DNA of 64,000 bases from NCBI RefSeq assembly GCF_020616515.1, contig NZ_CP085135.1, positions 3,348,001 through 3,412,000 of the forward strand. Reading direction: 5' to 3'. This document shows positions 16,805 through 24,917 of the stretch, in pieces. The notes beneath the pieces were generated by a model. The model was given only the letters and a program-made list of their open reading frames with translations. It did no database searches and was not told the origin of the DNA. The position numbers and the translations under genes were made by a program. Position 1 is the stretch's first letter, and every line of letters begins with the position of its first letter. The stretch is from Mesorhizobium sp. PAMC28654. GTDB taxonomy: Bacteria; Pseudomonadota; Alphaproteobacteria; Rhizobiales; Rhizobiaceae.

Positions 16805-19168
16805 TCAGGCGCCCGCCTTCGCCTCTTTCTTCAGCCGCTCGATGGCCATCAGCACGCGCTCCGGTGTTGCCGGCGCATCGAGGCGTGGACAGATCTTGTT
16901 GTCGGCGACGCTTGCCACCGCATCCGAAAGCGCATGAAGCACCGACATGCCGTGCGGCAAAGGCGGCTCGCCGACCGCCTTGGAGCGATGGATGGTCGGC
17001 TCATAGGCTTGCGACCAGTCGGTCAGCGCCACGTTGAATATCTTTGGGCGGTCGGATGCGAGCGGGATCTTGTAGGTCGACGGCGCATGCGTGCGCAGCC
17101 GGCCCTTGTCGTCCCACCAGAGCTCTTCCGTCGTCAGCCAGCCCATGCCCTGGATGAAGCCGCCCTCGACCTGGCCGATGTCGATGGCCCGGTTCAGCGA
17201 GCGCCCGCAGTCGTGCAGGATGTCGGTGCGCTCGACCACATATTCGCCGGTGAGCGTATCCACCGACACTTCCGAACAGGCCGCGCCATAGGCGTAGTAG
17301 TAGAAGGCATGGCCCTGGCCCTTGCTGCGGTCCCAATGGATTTTCGGCGTCTTGTAGAAACCGGCCGCTGAAAGCTGGATGCGCGAAATGAAGGCCTGCC
17401 TGACCAGGTCGTTGAAGCTGATCTCCTGGTTGCCGACGCGAACCCGGTTGGGCAGGAACACCACCTGATCGATCGGCACCTGATATTTCTCGGCGGCGAA
17501 ATCGGTGAGCCGCTGACGGATCTGCCGCGCCGCATTCTGCGCCGCCATGCCGTTGAGATCGGCGCCCGAGGACGCCGCCGTCGGTGCCGTGTTCGGCACC
17601 TTGGCGGTGGTGGTGGCGGTAATCTTCACCCGGTCGAGATCTATCTGGAATTCCTCGGCCACGACCTGCGCCACCTTGAGGTGCAGGCCCTGGCCCATTT
17701 CCGTGCCGCCATGGTTCATGTGCACGGAGCCATCGGCATAGACATGCACCAGAGCGCCGGCCTGGTTGGACTCGGTCTTGGTGAACGAAATACCGAACTT
17801 GACCGGCGTCAGCGCCAGGCCGCGCTTGATGAAGCGGCTCTTGGCGTTGAAGGCCGATATCTCTTGCCGCCTTCCGGCATAATCGGCACTTTCCTCCAGT
17901 TCGGCCACGATGCGGTGGATGATGTTGTCTTCGACCTTCTGGTGATAGGGCGTGACGTTGCGGGTGCCGATCGCGTCCATCGGATCGTAGAAATTCAGCT
18001 TGCGGATTTCGAGCGGGTCCTTGCCCACGGCGAAGGCAACCTCGTCGATGATGCGCTCGGCGCCGACCATGCCTTGCGGGCCGCCAAAGCCCCGGAAAGC
18101 CGTATTGGAAACGGTGTTGGTGTAGAGCGGCGCCGACCTGGCGTGGACATTCGGATAGAAATAGGCGTTGTCGCAATGGAACAGCGCACGGTCGCCGACG
18201 GGACCTGACAGGTCGGCCGAGAAGCCAGCATTGAGTGCGAACATGAAGTCGACGCCGAGGATATTGCCCTCATTGTCGAAACCGACGTCATAGTCGATGG
18301 CGAAGTCGTGCCGCTTGCCGGTAGCGGTCATGTCCTCGTCGCGGTCGAGCCTGACCTTGACGGCCCGCTGATGCTTCTTGGCCGCGATCGCGGCGATGGC
18401 CGCGCACTGGTTGGCCTGTGTTTCCTTGCCGCCGAAGCCGCCGCCCATGCGACGGACTTCCACGGTCACCGCGTGGCTGGGAACGCCGAGCACATGGGAG
18501 ACAAGGTGCTGGGTTTCGCTCGGGCCCTGGGTTGAGCAGTAGACCGTGACCTCGTCGTCTTCGCCCGGCACAGCCAACGACACCTGGCCCTCGAGGTAGA
18601 AGTGGTCCTGTCCGCCGAGTTTCATCCGCCCCTTCACCCGACGGGGTGCAGCGGCGATCGCGGCGGCCGCGTCGCCGCGCCGCAAGGTCAGCGGCGTGGT
18701 GACCAGCTTGTCCTTGACCGGGTCGAGGCCCCATATGTCGATGATGGCGGGTAATTCGTCATATTCGATCCTGGCCAGCCGAGCGGCGCGCCGTGCTTGC
18801 TCGCGCGTCGTGGCGATGACCGCGAAGATCGGCTGGCCGAAGAACTGTACCTTGCTTTCCGCCAGCACCGGATCGTCATGCATGTTGCTCGGCGACACAT
18901 CATTCTCGCCAGGCACGTCCGCATAGGTCAACACATCGACGACGCCGGGCGCTGTCCGCACCGCCGAGAGGTCGACGCTCTTCAGAATGCCGTGCGCGAC
19001 CTTGGACAGGCCGAGCCCGGCATGCAGCGTGCCGGCCGGCTCCGGCATGTCATCGATGTAAACGGCCGTGCCGCCGACATGCTTGTGCGCGGAATCATGG
19101 CGCTGATCGGTGGCAACACCGCCAACGATCTTTACCGCCTTGAGATTTTGAGTGGCGTGGTTGTTCAT
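16805..19168 (-). CDS. xdhB: Xanthine dehydrogenase, molybdopterin-binding large subunit
   Basis: 787 residues. It shows the aldehyde oxidase/xanthine dehydrogenase architecture: an N-terminal a/b hammerhead domain (VGGTAVYIDDMPEPAGTLHAGLGLS) and large molybdenum-cofactor domains with LEGQVSLAVPGEDDE, RRMGGGFGGKETQ, AFRGFGGPQGM, HGGTEMGQGLH and, near the end, SKAVGEPPLPHG, which carries the catalytic glutamate. It oxidises hypoxanthine and xanthine to urate. Its ATG overlaps the stop codon of xdhA (TGATG at 19166-19170), so subunit synthesis is coupled. Confidence 0.96.
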   Translation of the reverse strand: MNNHATQNLKAVKIVGGVATDQRHDSAHKHVGGTAVYIDDMPEPAGTLHAGLGLSKVAHGILKSVDLSAVRTAPGVVDVLTYADVPGENDVSPSNMHDDPVLAESKVQFFGQPIFAVIATTREQARRAARLARIEYDELPAIIDIWGLDPVKDKLVTTPLTLRRGDAAAAIAAAPRRVKGRMKLGGQDHFYLEGQVSLAVPGEDDEVTVYCSTQGPSETQHLVSHVLGVPSHAVTVEVRRMGGGFGGKETQANQCAAIAAIAAKKHQRAVKVRLDRDEDMTATGKRHDFAIDYDVGFDNEGNILGVDFMFALNAGFSADLSGPVGDRALFHCDNAYFYPNVHARSAPLYTNTVSNTAFRGFGGPQGMVGAERIIDEVAFAVGKDPLEIRKLNFYDPMDAIGTRNVTPYHQKVEDNIIHRIVAELEESADYAGRRQEISAFNAKSRFIKRGLALTPVKFGISFTKTESNQAGALVHVYADGSVHMNHGGTEMGQGLHLKVAQVVAEEFQIDLDRVKITATTTAKVPNTAPTAASSGADLNGMAAQNAARQIRQRLTDFAAEKYQVPIDQVVFLPNRVRVGNQEISFNDLVRQAFISRIQLSAAGFYKTPKIHWDRSKGQGHAFYYYAYGAACSEVSVDTLTGEYVVERTDILHDCGRSLNRAIDIGQVEGGFIQGMGWLTTEELWWDDKGRLRTHAPSTYKIPLASDRPKIFNVALTDWSQAYEPTIHRSKAVGEPPLPHGMSVLHALSDAVASVADNKICPRLDAPATPERVLMAIERLKKEAKAGA

Positions 19169-20649
19169 CAGGCAGCCTCGTGTCGCGAGACCTGAATCGG
19201 CGCTTTGGTACCGCTGGTCTCGGCAAAGAACCGCAACAGAAGATTGCGCGCGGCCAGCGCCCGATATTCGGCGGAGGCACGCATGTCGGTCAACGGTGTG
19301 AAATCATCAGCATACTTCGCCATCGCCGCCTCCACCGTCTGCTCCGTCCAGGGTTTGCCAAGTAGCGCATGCTCGACCGTCGAGGCTCGTTTCGGCGTTG
19401 CCGCCATGCCGCCATAGGCGATGCGGACATCCGCGACGGTACCGTCCTTGGCCAACGTCAGCAGGAAGGCGCCGAGCGTGGCCGTGATGTCCTCGTCGCG
19501 GCGCTTGGTGACCTTGTAGACGGCGAATTTCGTGCCCTTGGCGGGAACCGGCACATGCACCGCCTCGACGAATTCGCCGGGCTGGCGGTCCTGCTTGCCA
19601 TAGGTAATGAAGAATTTCTCCAGCGGGATCGTGCGCCGCTCCTTGCCCCTGCGCAGCGTCAGCTGTGCGCCGAGCGCGATCAAGGGCGGCGGCGTGTCGC
19701 CGATCGGCGAACCGTTGGCAACGTTGCCACCGATCGTTCCCATGTTGCGAACCTGTTCGCCGCCGATGCGATCGACCAGCGCGCCCAGCGCCGGGATGCG
19801 TTTGGCGAGCGTCGAGAACGCCTCGGTGTAGGTGACGCCGGCGCCGATGGTGATGACACCATCCTCCTCGGACATCGCGCACAGACCTTCGAGATTGCCA
19901 ATGAACACCGCCGGCGAAATATCGCGCATATGCTTGGTCACCCACAGGCCGACATCGGTCGAGCCGGCCACGATGGTGGCGCCCGGCTCCTTGTCGAGGA
20001 TGTCAGCGAAATCATCGACATCGGCCGGCACGATCAGCCGCGCCTTGGCCGTGCCGACCTCGACGCGCAGGCCGTCGTTCATCGCTTCAAGCCGGGCCGT
20101 GATCGCCTTGCGCTCCACCGCCAGCGGGTCCTTCGCCGACTTGCCATAGCTGGAGATGGCGCGGGCCGCACGCATGATCGCCTCGTAGCCGGTGCAGCGG
20201 CAGAGATTGCCCTGCAAGGCCTTTTCTATTGCCCCGTCCGACGGGTCCGGCGACTTCATCCACAGACCATAGAGCGACATGACGAAGCCCGGCGTGCAGA
20301 AGCCGCATTGCGATCCGTGGAAATCGACCATCGCCTGCTGGACGGGATGCAGTTTGCCCGGCTCGCCGCGCAGATGCTCGATCGTCACCACATGAGTGCC
20401 GTCGAGCGAGCCGAGGAAGCGTATGCAGGCATTGACGCTTTCATAGACCAGTCCGCCGCTAGACAGTTTGCCGACCAGCACCGTGCAGGCGCCACAATCG
20501 CCTTCGGCGCAGCCTTCCTTGGTGCCGCGCAGCGTGCGGTTGAGCCGCAGCCAGTCGAGCAAGGTCTCGTCGGGCGCGACCGCGGCGAGGGCGATGTCCT
20601 GCCCGTTGAGGATGAAGCGTATCTCGTTGCGTGTCGTGACCGTGACCAT
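19168..20649 (-). CDS. xdhA: Xanthine dehydrogenase small subunit (2Fe-2S and FAD domains)
   Basis: 493 residues. The N-terminal 2Fe-2S ferredoxin domain has the ligands CAEGDCGAC with a fourth cysteine further on (SVNACIRFL). The second 2Fe-2S helical domain has SQCGFCTPGFVMSL and GNLCRCTGYEAI. The FAD-binding domain from about residue 190 has ATIVAGSTDVGLWVTK and GTIGGNVANGSPIGDTPP. It transfers electrons from the molybdenum centre in XdhB to NAD+. It is the first xdh gene, 3 bases downstream of uraH on the minus strand, indicating a uraH-xdhA-xdhB-xdhC operon. Confidence 0.96.
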   Translation of the reverse strand: MVTVTTRNEIRFILNGQDIALAAVAPDETLLDWLRLNRTLRGTKEGCAEGDCGACTVLVGKLSSGGLVYESVNACIRFLGSLDGTHVVTIEHLRGEPGKLHPVQQAMVDFHGSQCGFCTPGFVMSLYGLWMKSPDPSDGAIEKALQGNLCRCTGYEAIMRAARAISSYGKSAKDPLAVERKAITARLEAMNDGLRVEVGTAKARLIVPADVDDFADILDKEPGATIVAGSTDVGLWVTKHMRDISPAVFIGNLEGLCAMSEEDGVITIGAGVTYTEAFSTLAKRIPALGALVDRIGGEQVRNMGTIGGNVANGSPIGDTPPPLIALGAQLTLRRGKERRTIPLEKFFITYGKQDRQPGEFVEAVHVPVPAKGTKFAVYKVTKRRDEDITATLGAFLLTLAKDGTVADVRIAYGGMAATPKRASTVEHALLGKPWTEQTVEAAMAKYADDFTPLTDMRASAEYRALAARNLLLRFFAETSGTKAPIQVSRHEAA

Positions 20650-20652
20650 GCC

Positions 20653-21027
20653 TCAGCTCCCCCTGTAGGTCGAATAGCCGTAGGGCGAGACGAGCAGCGG
20701 CACATGATAGTGCACCGGTTCGGCCATGCCGAAACGGATCGGCACGACGTCAAGGAAGGCTGGCTCCGGCAGCTTTGTTCCCTGTCGGCGCAGATAGTCG
20801 CCGGCCGCGAAGACCAGCTCGTATTCGCCGGTGCGGAAATCCCCGCCAGCAAGCAATGGCGCGTCGCAGCGGCCATCGGCGTTGGTGGCAACGGTCTTCA
20901 AATGGGTCCGCGCGGTGCCGTCGATGCGATAGAGTTCGATCGACAGCCCGGCCGCCGGCTTGCCTGTCGCGGTATCGAGGACGTGCGTCGTCAGGCGCCC
21001 GCCGTCGGCTTTCAACGTCTCTGCCAC
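20653..21027 (-). CDS. uraH: 5-Hydroxyisourate hydrolase
   Basis: 124 residues, the standard size for bacterial transthyretin-like HIU hydrolases. It has the N-terminal signature [17 protein letters not shown] (catalytic histidine), the central arginine segment [26 protein letters not shown], and the diagnostic C-terminal YRGS tetrapeptide. It hydrolyses 5-hydroxyisourate, the PuuD product, to OHCU, which is decarboxylated by the UraD domain encoded divergently at 21249. It is first in the xdh operon and transcribed away from puuE-uraD. Confidence 0.96.
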   Translation of the reverse strand: MAETLKADGGRLTTHVLDTATGKPAAGLSIELYRIDGTARTHLKTVATNADGRCDAPLLAGGDFRTGEYELVFAAGDYLRRQGTKLPEPAFLDVVPIRFGMAEPVHYHVPLLVSPYGYSTYRGS

Positions 21028-21044
21028 TGGCCGCCTCCCATTTC

Positions 21045-21082
21045 CAATACGACGAACTGGCCCAATACGAACGAACTGGCCC
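21045..21082. promoter_or_regulatory. Tandem direct repeat in the uraH / puuE divergent promoter region
   Basis: Two near-identical 18-19-base units lie end to end: CAATACGACGAACTGGCC at 21045 and CAATACGAACGAACTGGCC at 21063, differing by one inserted base. They sit 18 bases upstream of the uraH start and in the 221-base gap shared by the two purine-catabolic operons. A direct-repeat operator for a purine-responsive regulator is plausible; no regulator gene is adjacent. Confidence 0.45.
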
Positions 21083-21248
21083 GGTACAGCCGAACACTAC
21101 TGCTGAATTGTGCGCCAATTAAAGGCGATGCATAAGTCCCGGTCGAGCGGAGCGCGGCAAAAACACTTTCAAAAATTTCGAGGGAATGCGCACGCGGCCC
21201 TTTCGACTATTCTGAACACACTCCCGGCAGCGGCCGGCAGGAGGGATC

Positions 21249-22667
21249 ATGCGTTACGAACGAGACATGCGCGGCTATGGTGCCAATCCGCCCGATCCGA
21301 AATGGCCTGGCGGGGCGCATGTCGCCGTGCAGTTCGTCGTCAATTACGAGGAAGGCGGCGAGAACTGCGTCCTGCATGGCGACAAGGCATCCGAAGCCTT
21401 CCTGTCCGAGATTGTCGGCGCCGCGCCCTGGCTTGGCCAACGCCACTGGAACATGGAATCGATCTACGAATATGGCGCGCGCGCTGGATTCTGGCGACTT
21501 CTTCGCCTGTTCAACGAGTCCGAAGTACCGATAACCTGCTACGGCGTCGCCACCGCGCTCGCCCGCTCGCCAGACCAGGTCACGGCGATGCAGGACGCCG
21601 GCTGGGAGATCGCCTCGCACGGGCTGAAATGGATCGACTACCGCGACCATGCCGCGGAGGATGAGCGCCGCGACATGGAAGAAGCGATCAAGCTGCACTA
21701 CGAGGTGACCGGCCAGCGCCCGACCGGCTGGTATACCGGCCGCAGTTCGGTCAACACGGTGCGGCTGGCGGCACAGGAAGGTGGCTTCGACTATGTGTCG
21801 GACACTTATGACGACGAACTGCCCTACTGGTTCGAGCATGAAGGCGGCGCCCAGCTCATCATCCCCTACACGCTCGACGCCAACGACATGCGCTTCGCCA
21901 CGCCGCAGGGGTTCAATTCGGGCGACCAGTTCTTTGCCTATCTGAAGGATAGTTTCGACACGCTCTATGCCGAGGGCAAGACTGGGCGGCCGCGCATGAT
22001 GAACATCGGCCTGCATTGCCGCCTCGTCGGGCGGCCGGGCCGTGTCGCGGCGCTGAAGCGCTTCGTCGACTATGTGAAGTCGCACGACAAGGTCTGGCTG
22101 GCGCGGCGCATCGATATCGCCAAACACTGGCAAGAGAACCATCCCTACACGCCGGCGGCACTGCGTCCGTCGAAGATGGAATTCGAGACGTTCGTCCACA
22201 CATTCGGCGGCGTGTTCGAGCATTCGCCGTGGATCGCCGAGCGGGCCTACGAACTGGAACTCGGTCCGACGCACGACACGGCCGGCGGCCTGCACAACGC
22301 GCTCTGCCGCATCTTCCGCGCCGCCAGCGAGACTGAACGGCTCGGCGTGCTCAACGCCCATCCCGACCTTGCCGGCAAGCTTGCAAAGGCCAAGCGGCTG
22401 ACGGTGGAATCGACCAGGGAACAGACCTCGGCTGGCCTCGACGCGCTGACCGACAAGGAGCGCGAACTGTTCACCAAGCTCAACGCCGCCTACGTCACCA
22501 CCTTCGGCTTCCCCTTCATCATCGCGGTGAAAGGCAAGACCAAGGAGGAGATCCTGGCGGAGTTCGAAACACGCATCGGCAACAGCCGCGCGGCCGAATT
22601 CGACACCGCCTGCAAACAGGTGGAGCGCATCGCGCTGCTCCGCCTCAAGGACATGCTCCCTTCATAG
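21249..22667 (+). CDS. puuE: Allantoinase PuuE fused to OHCU decarboxylase UraD
   Basis: 472 residues, two enzymes in one chain. Residues 1 to about 300 are a polysaccharide-deacetylase-like allantoinase (FVVNYEEGGENCVLHGD, EIASHGLKWIDY, HCRLVGRPGR), which opens allantoin to allantoate without the usual amidohydrolase zinc site. From about residue 305, UraD features appear: FVHTFGGVFEHSPWIAERAY, LNAHPDLAGKLA with the catalytic histidine at 371, and TSAGLDALT. UraD converts OHCU to (S)-allantoin, so the fusion channels two consecutive steps in one polypeptide. An AGGAGGGATC ribosome binding site precedes the ATG. It is first of a four-gene run continuing with ureidoglycine and ureidoglycolate enzymes. 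Confidence 0.95.
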   Translation: MRYERDMRGYGANPPDPKWPGGAHVAVQFVVNYEEGGENCVLHGDKASEAFLSEIVGAAPWLGQRHWNMESIYEYGARAGFWRLLRLFNESEVPITCYGVATALARSPDQVTAMQDAGWEIASHGLKWIDYRDHAAEDERRDMEEAIKLHYEVTGQRPTGWYTGRSSVNTVRLAAQEGGFDYVSDTYDDELPYWFEHEGGAQLIIPYTLDANDMRFATPQGFNSGDQFFAYLKDSFDTLYAEGKTGRPRMMNIGLHCRLVGRPGRVAALKRFVDYVKSHDKVWLARRIDIAKHWQENHPYTPAALRPSKMEFETFVHTFGGVFEHSPWIAERAYELELGPTHDTAGGLHNALCRIFRAASETERLGVLNAHPDLAGKLAKAKRLTVESTREQTSAGLDALTDKERELFTKLNAAYVTTFGFPFIIAVKGKTKEEILAEFETRIGNSRAAEFDTACKQVERIALLRLKDMLPS

Positions 22668-22677
22668 GTTTGAACTC

Positions 22678-23541
22678 ATGGATACGCTCAAGATGCCCGA
22701 CCGAACCTATTATGCACCGCATGGCGGTCATCCCGGCCAGAACGAGCTTCTGACCGGTCGCGCCGTCTTCACCGAAGCCTACGCCGTCATTCCCCGGGGC
22801 GTGATGCAAGACATCGTCACCAGCGCCCTGCCGTTCTGGGACAAGACCCGCGTCTGGATATTGTCACGACCGCTGTCCGGTTTTGCCGAGACGTTCTCGC
22901 AATACATCGTCGAGGTCGCGCCCGGCGGTGGCAGCGACCGGCCGGAACCCGATGCTGGCGCCGAAGGCGCCCTGTTCGTGGTCGAGGGTGACCTCACCGT
23001 CATGCTTGCCGGCAAGAAACATGTGTTGCGTCCCGGCGGCTTTGCTTTCCTGCCGCCGGCAAGCGGCTGGACGGTTCGCAACGAAAGCAAGGCTGCCGTC
23101 CGCTTCCACTGGATTCGCAAGGCCTACGACGCCGTCGATGGCCTCGATGCGCCCGAAGCCTTCTTCACCAACGAGCAGGATATCGCGCCGACACCGATGC
23201 CCGGCACCGAAGGCCGCTGGGCGACAACGCGTTTCGTTGATCCCGCCGACATGCGCCACGACATGCACATGACCATCGTGACGCTCGAACCGGGCGCCGT
23301 CATTCCCTTCGCGGAGACCCATGTCATGGAGCACGGCCTCTATGTGCTGGAAGGCAAGGCGGTCTATCGCCTGAACCAGGACTGGGTCGAGGTCGAGGCC
23401 GGCGACTATATGTGGCTGCGCGCGTTCTGCCCGCAGGCCTGCTACGCCGGCGGCCCGGGCAGGTTCCGCTACCTGCTCTACAAGGACGTCAACCGGCACG
23501 CCAAGCTTGGCGGCGCCGGCATCGCGAAGCGCGCGCCATGA
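22678..23541 (+). CDS. allE: (S)-Ureidoglycine aminohydrolase
   Basis: 287 residues made of two cupin domains (about 50-150 and 185-270), the architecture of AllE/YlbA. Recognisable segments are TRTYYAPHGG-like DRTYYAPHGGHPGQ, LFVVEGDLTVMLAGKKHVLRPGGFAFLPP and, in the second cupin, HDMHMTIVTLEPGAVIPFAETHVMEHGLYVLEG with the manganese-binding histidines and glutamate. It releases ammonia from (S)-ureidoglycine to give (S)-ureidoglycolate. It starts 10 bases after puuE-uraD and overlaps allA by four bases, so it is co-transcribed. Confidence 0.94.
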   Translation: MDTLKMPDRTYYAPHGGHPGQNELLTGRAVFTEAYAVIPRGVMQDIVTSALPFWDKTRVWILSRPLSGFAETFSQYIVEVAPGGGSDRPEPDAGAEGALFVVEGDLTVMLAGKKHVLRPGGFAFLPPASGWTVRNESKAAVRFHWIRKAYDAVDGLDAPEAFFTNEQDIAPTPMPGTEGRWATTRFVDPADMRHDMHMTIVTLEPGAVIPFAETHVMEHGLYVLEGKAVYRLNQDWVEVEAGDYMWLRAFCPQACYAGGPGRFRYLLYKDVNRHAKLGGAGIAKRAP

Positions 23542-24029
23542 CCCGCATCGTCGCGCGGCCGCTGACCCGCGAGAGCTTTGCCGAATTCGGCGACGTGATC
23601 GACATGGGCGGCGACAACCACTATCCGATCAATGGCGGCAGGGCCGAGCGCTATCACGATCTCGCCACGGCGCAGGCGACTGGCCCCAACGCCCGCGTGC
23701 TGATCTCGATGGTGCGCGGCACGCCCTACGAATTGCCGCTGAAGCTGACCATGGTCGAGCGCCATCCCTTCGGCAGCCAGGCCTTCATCCCGCTGTCGCC
23801 GCGCCCGTTCCTGGTCGTCGTCTGCCATGACGGTGATGAGGGGCCGGGCGAGCCGCATGCCTTCATCACCGCGCCCGGACAAGGCATCAACTATTCCCGC
23901 AATCTCTGGCATGGCGTGCTGACGCCGATCGGCGAGGCCCAGGATTTCCTGATCGTCGACCGTGGCGGCGACGGCTCCAACCTCGAGGAATTCCATTTCT
24001 CGCACGCCTACGAGATCCACCTCCCTTAA
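23538..24029 (+). CDS. allA: Ureidoglycolate lyase
   Basis: 163 residues from the ATG overlapping the allE stop (ATGA at 23538-23541). It has the cupin-like AllA fold with ARPLTRESFAEFGDVID at the N-terminus, MVERHPFGSQAFIPL, and GQGINYSRNLWHGVLTPI. It cleaves (S)-ureidoglycolate to glyoxylate and urea, the last purine-ring-opening step. The glyoxylate produced can feed the glycerate 2-kinase route encoded at 6883. No urease genes are in the window. Confidence 0.94.
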   Translation: MTRIVARPLTRESFAEFGDVIDMGGDNHYPINGGRAERYHDLATAQATGPNARVLISMVRGTPYELPLKLTMVERHPFGSQAFIPLSPRPFLVVVCHDGDEGPGEPHAFITAPGQGINYSRNLWHGVLTPIGEAQDFLIVDRGGDGSNLEEFHFSHAYEIHLP

Positions 24030-24037
24030 TTTGTTGT

Positions 24038-24080
24038 GCATGTCGTTATCCCAAACCCGGGGCACTTTTGTGCGACATGC
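24038..24080. repeat. Rhizobial intergenic palindrome, type 2 (copy 2)
   Basis: A 43-base inverted repeat with 8-base outer arms GCATGTCG/CGACATGC and inner AAAC/GCAC mismatched arms. It lies in the 67-base gap between allA and the deaminase gene and ends just before that gene's ribosome binding site, so it could modulate read-through inside the operon. Confidence 0.7.
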
Positions 24081-24096
24081 GGCAGGAGACCCGATA

Positions 24097-24690
24097 ATGA
24101 CCGACATTTCGCTGATCGACCGCCTGCTCGACGTCATCGAGCATGACATCGTGCCGAAGACGGCGGATGGCGTTGCCCATGGCAACAAGCTGTTCGGCGC
24201 GGCGATCCTGCGCAAGGACGACCATTCGCTGGTGCTGGCCGAGACCAACAACGAGATGGAAAACCCGCTCTGGCATGGCGAGGTGCACTGCCTCAAGCGC
24301 TTCTACGAAATGCCGAAAGCCGAGCGCGTCGACACCAAGGACGCCATCTTCCTGGCCACGCACGAACCCTGTTCGCTGTGCCTGTCGGCGATCACCTGGA
24401 CCGGCTTTGACAATTTCTACTACCTGTTCTCCCATGAAGATTCGCGCGACAGCTTCGCCATTCCGCACGATCTGAAGATCCTCAAGGAGGTCTTCACCCT
24501 CGATCCCGGCGGCTACAATGCCGAGAACGCCTATTGGAAAAGTTTTTCCATACGCAAGCTGGCGCGGGCACTGCCCGAGGCCGAGCGTCAGCGCCTGGAG
24601 GCGCGCATCGGCAGGATTTCGGCGCTCTACGAAGACATGTCCGGCGCCTATCAGGCGAGCAAGGACGAGAACGACATTCCGCTGAACTGA
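24097..24690 (+). CDS. Nucleoside/base deaminase of the cytidine deaminase fold
   Basis: 197 residues from ATG 24097, with GGAGAC upstream. The zinc-dependent deaminase motifs are WHGEVHCLKRF (HxE with the proton-shuttling glutamate) and EPCSLCLSAI (PCxxC). The family includes bacterial guanine deaminases, cytosine deaminases and tRNA adenosine deaminases. The C-terminal 60 residues are charged and helical. Its position at the end of the puuE-uraD/allE/allA run points to a purine base or a ring-opened derivative as substrate. Since a separate amidohydrolase-type GuaD is present, the exact substrate is open. Confidence 0.82.
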   Translation: MTDISLIDRLLDVIEHDIVPKTADGVAHGNKLFGAAILRKDDHSLVLAETNNEMENPLWHGEVHCLKRFYEMPKAERVDTKDAIFLATHEPCSLCLSAITWTGFDNFYYLFSHEDSRDSFAIPHDLKILKEVFTLDPGGYNAENAYWKSFSIRKLARALPEAERQRLEARIGRISALYEDMSGAYQASKDENDIPLN

Positions 24691-24785
24691 TCGTTTTCGT
24701 CGGTCAATTGGCAGCTCAATCGCTTCCTACAATTGGAGACGACAACTATCGAGGTTGGCGCTGCCCCTCATTGCCCTGCCGGGCA

Positions 24786-24813
24786 TTTCTCCCCGTATGG
24801 TGACGGGGAGAAA
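24786..24813. repeat. Strong intergenic hairpin, likely dispersed repeat
   Basis: An 11-base-pair perfect stem (TTTCTCCCCGT with ACGGGGAGAAA) closes a 6-base loop about 100 bases after the deaminase stop. The surrounding segment (about 24760-24850) looks like a dispersed rhizobial intergenic element. On the + strand it could end deaminase transcription, although the A-rich 3' arm is not a canonical U tract. Confidence 0.5.
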
Positions 24814-24917
24814 GAAGCGCTCCAGGCAACCGCAGCGCCCATGGCAGGTCGCATATTTCGCTGCTCCAGTCGCGAATGGCGATTGAAAGTTGCCTCGCTG
24901 CGGGGCGTTATGCAGCC

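Noticed and set aside
19369..21135. 588-codon open frame on the plus strand
   Set aside because: Antisense to xdhA and uraH; no domains, and its codon pattern mirrors the real genes.
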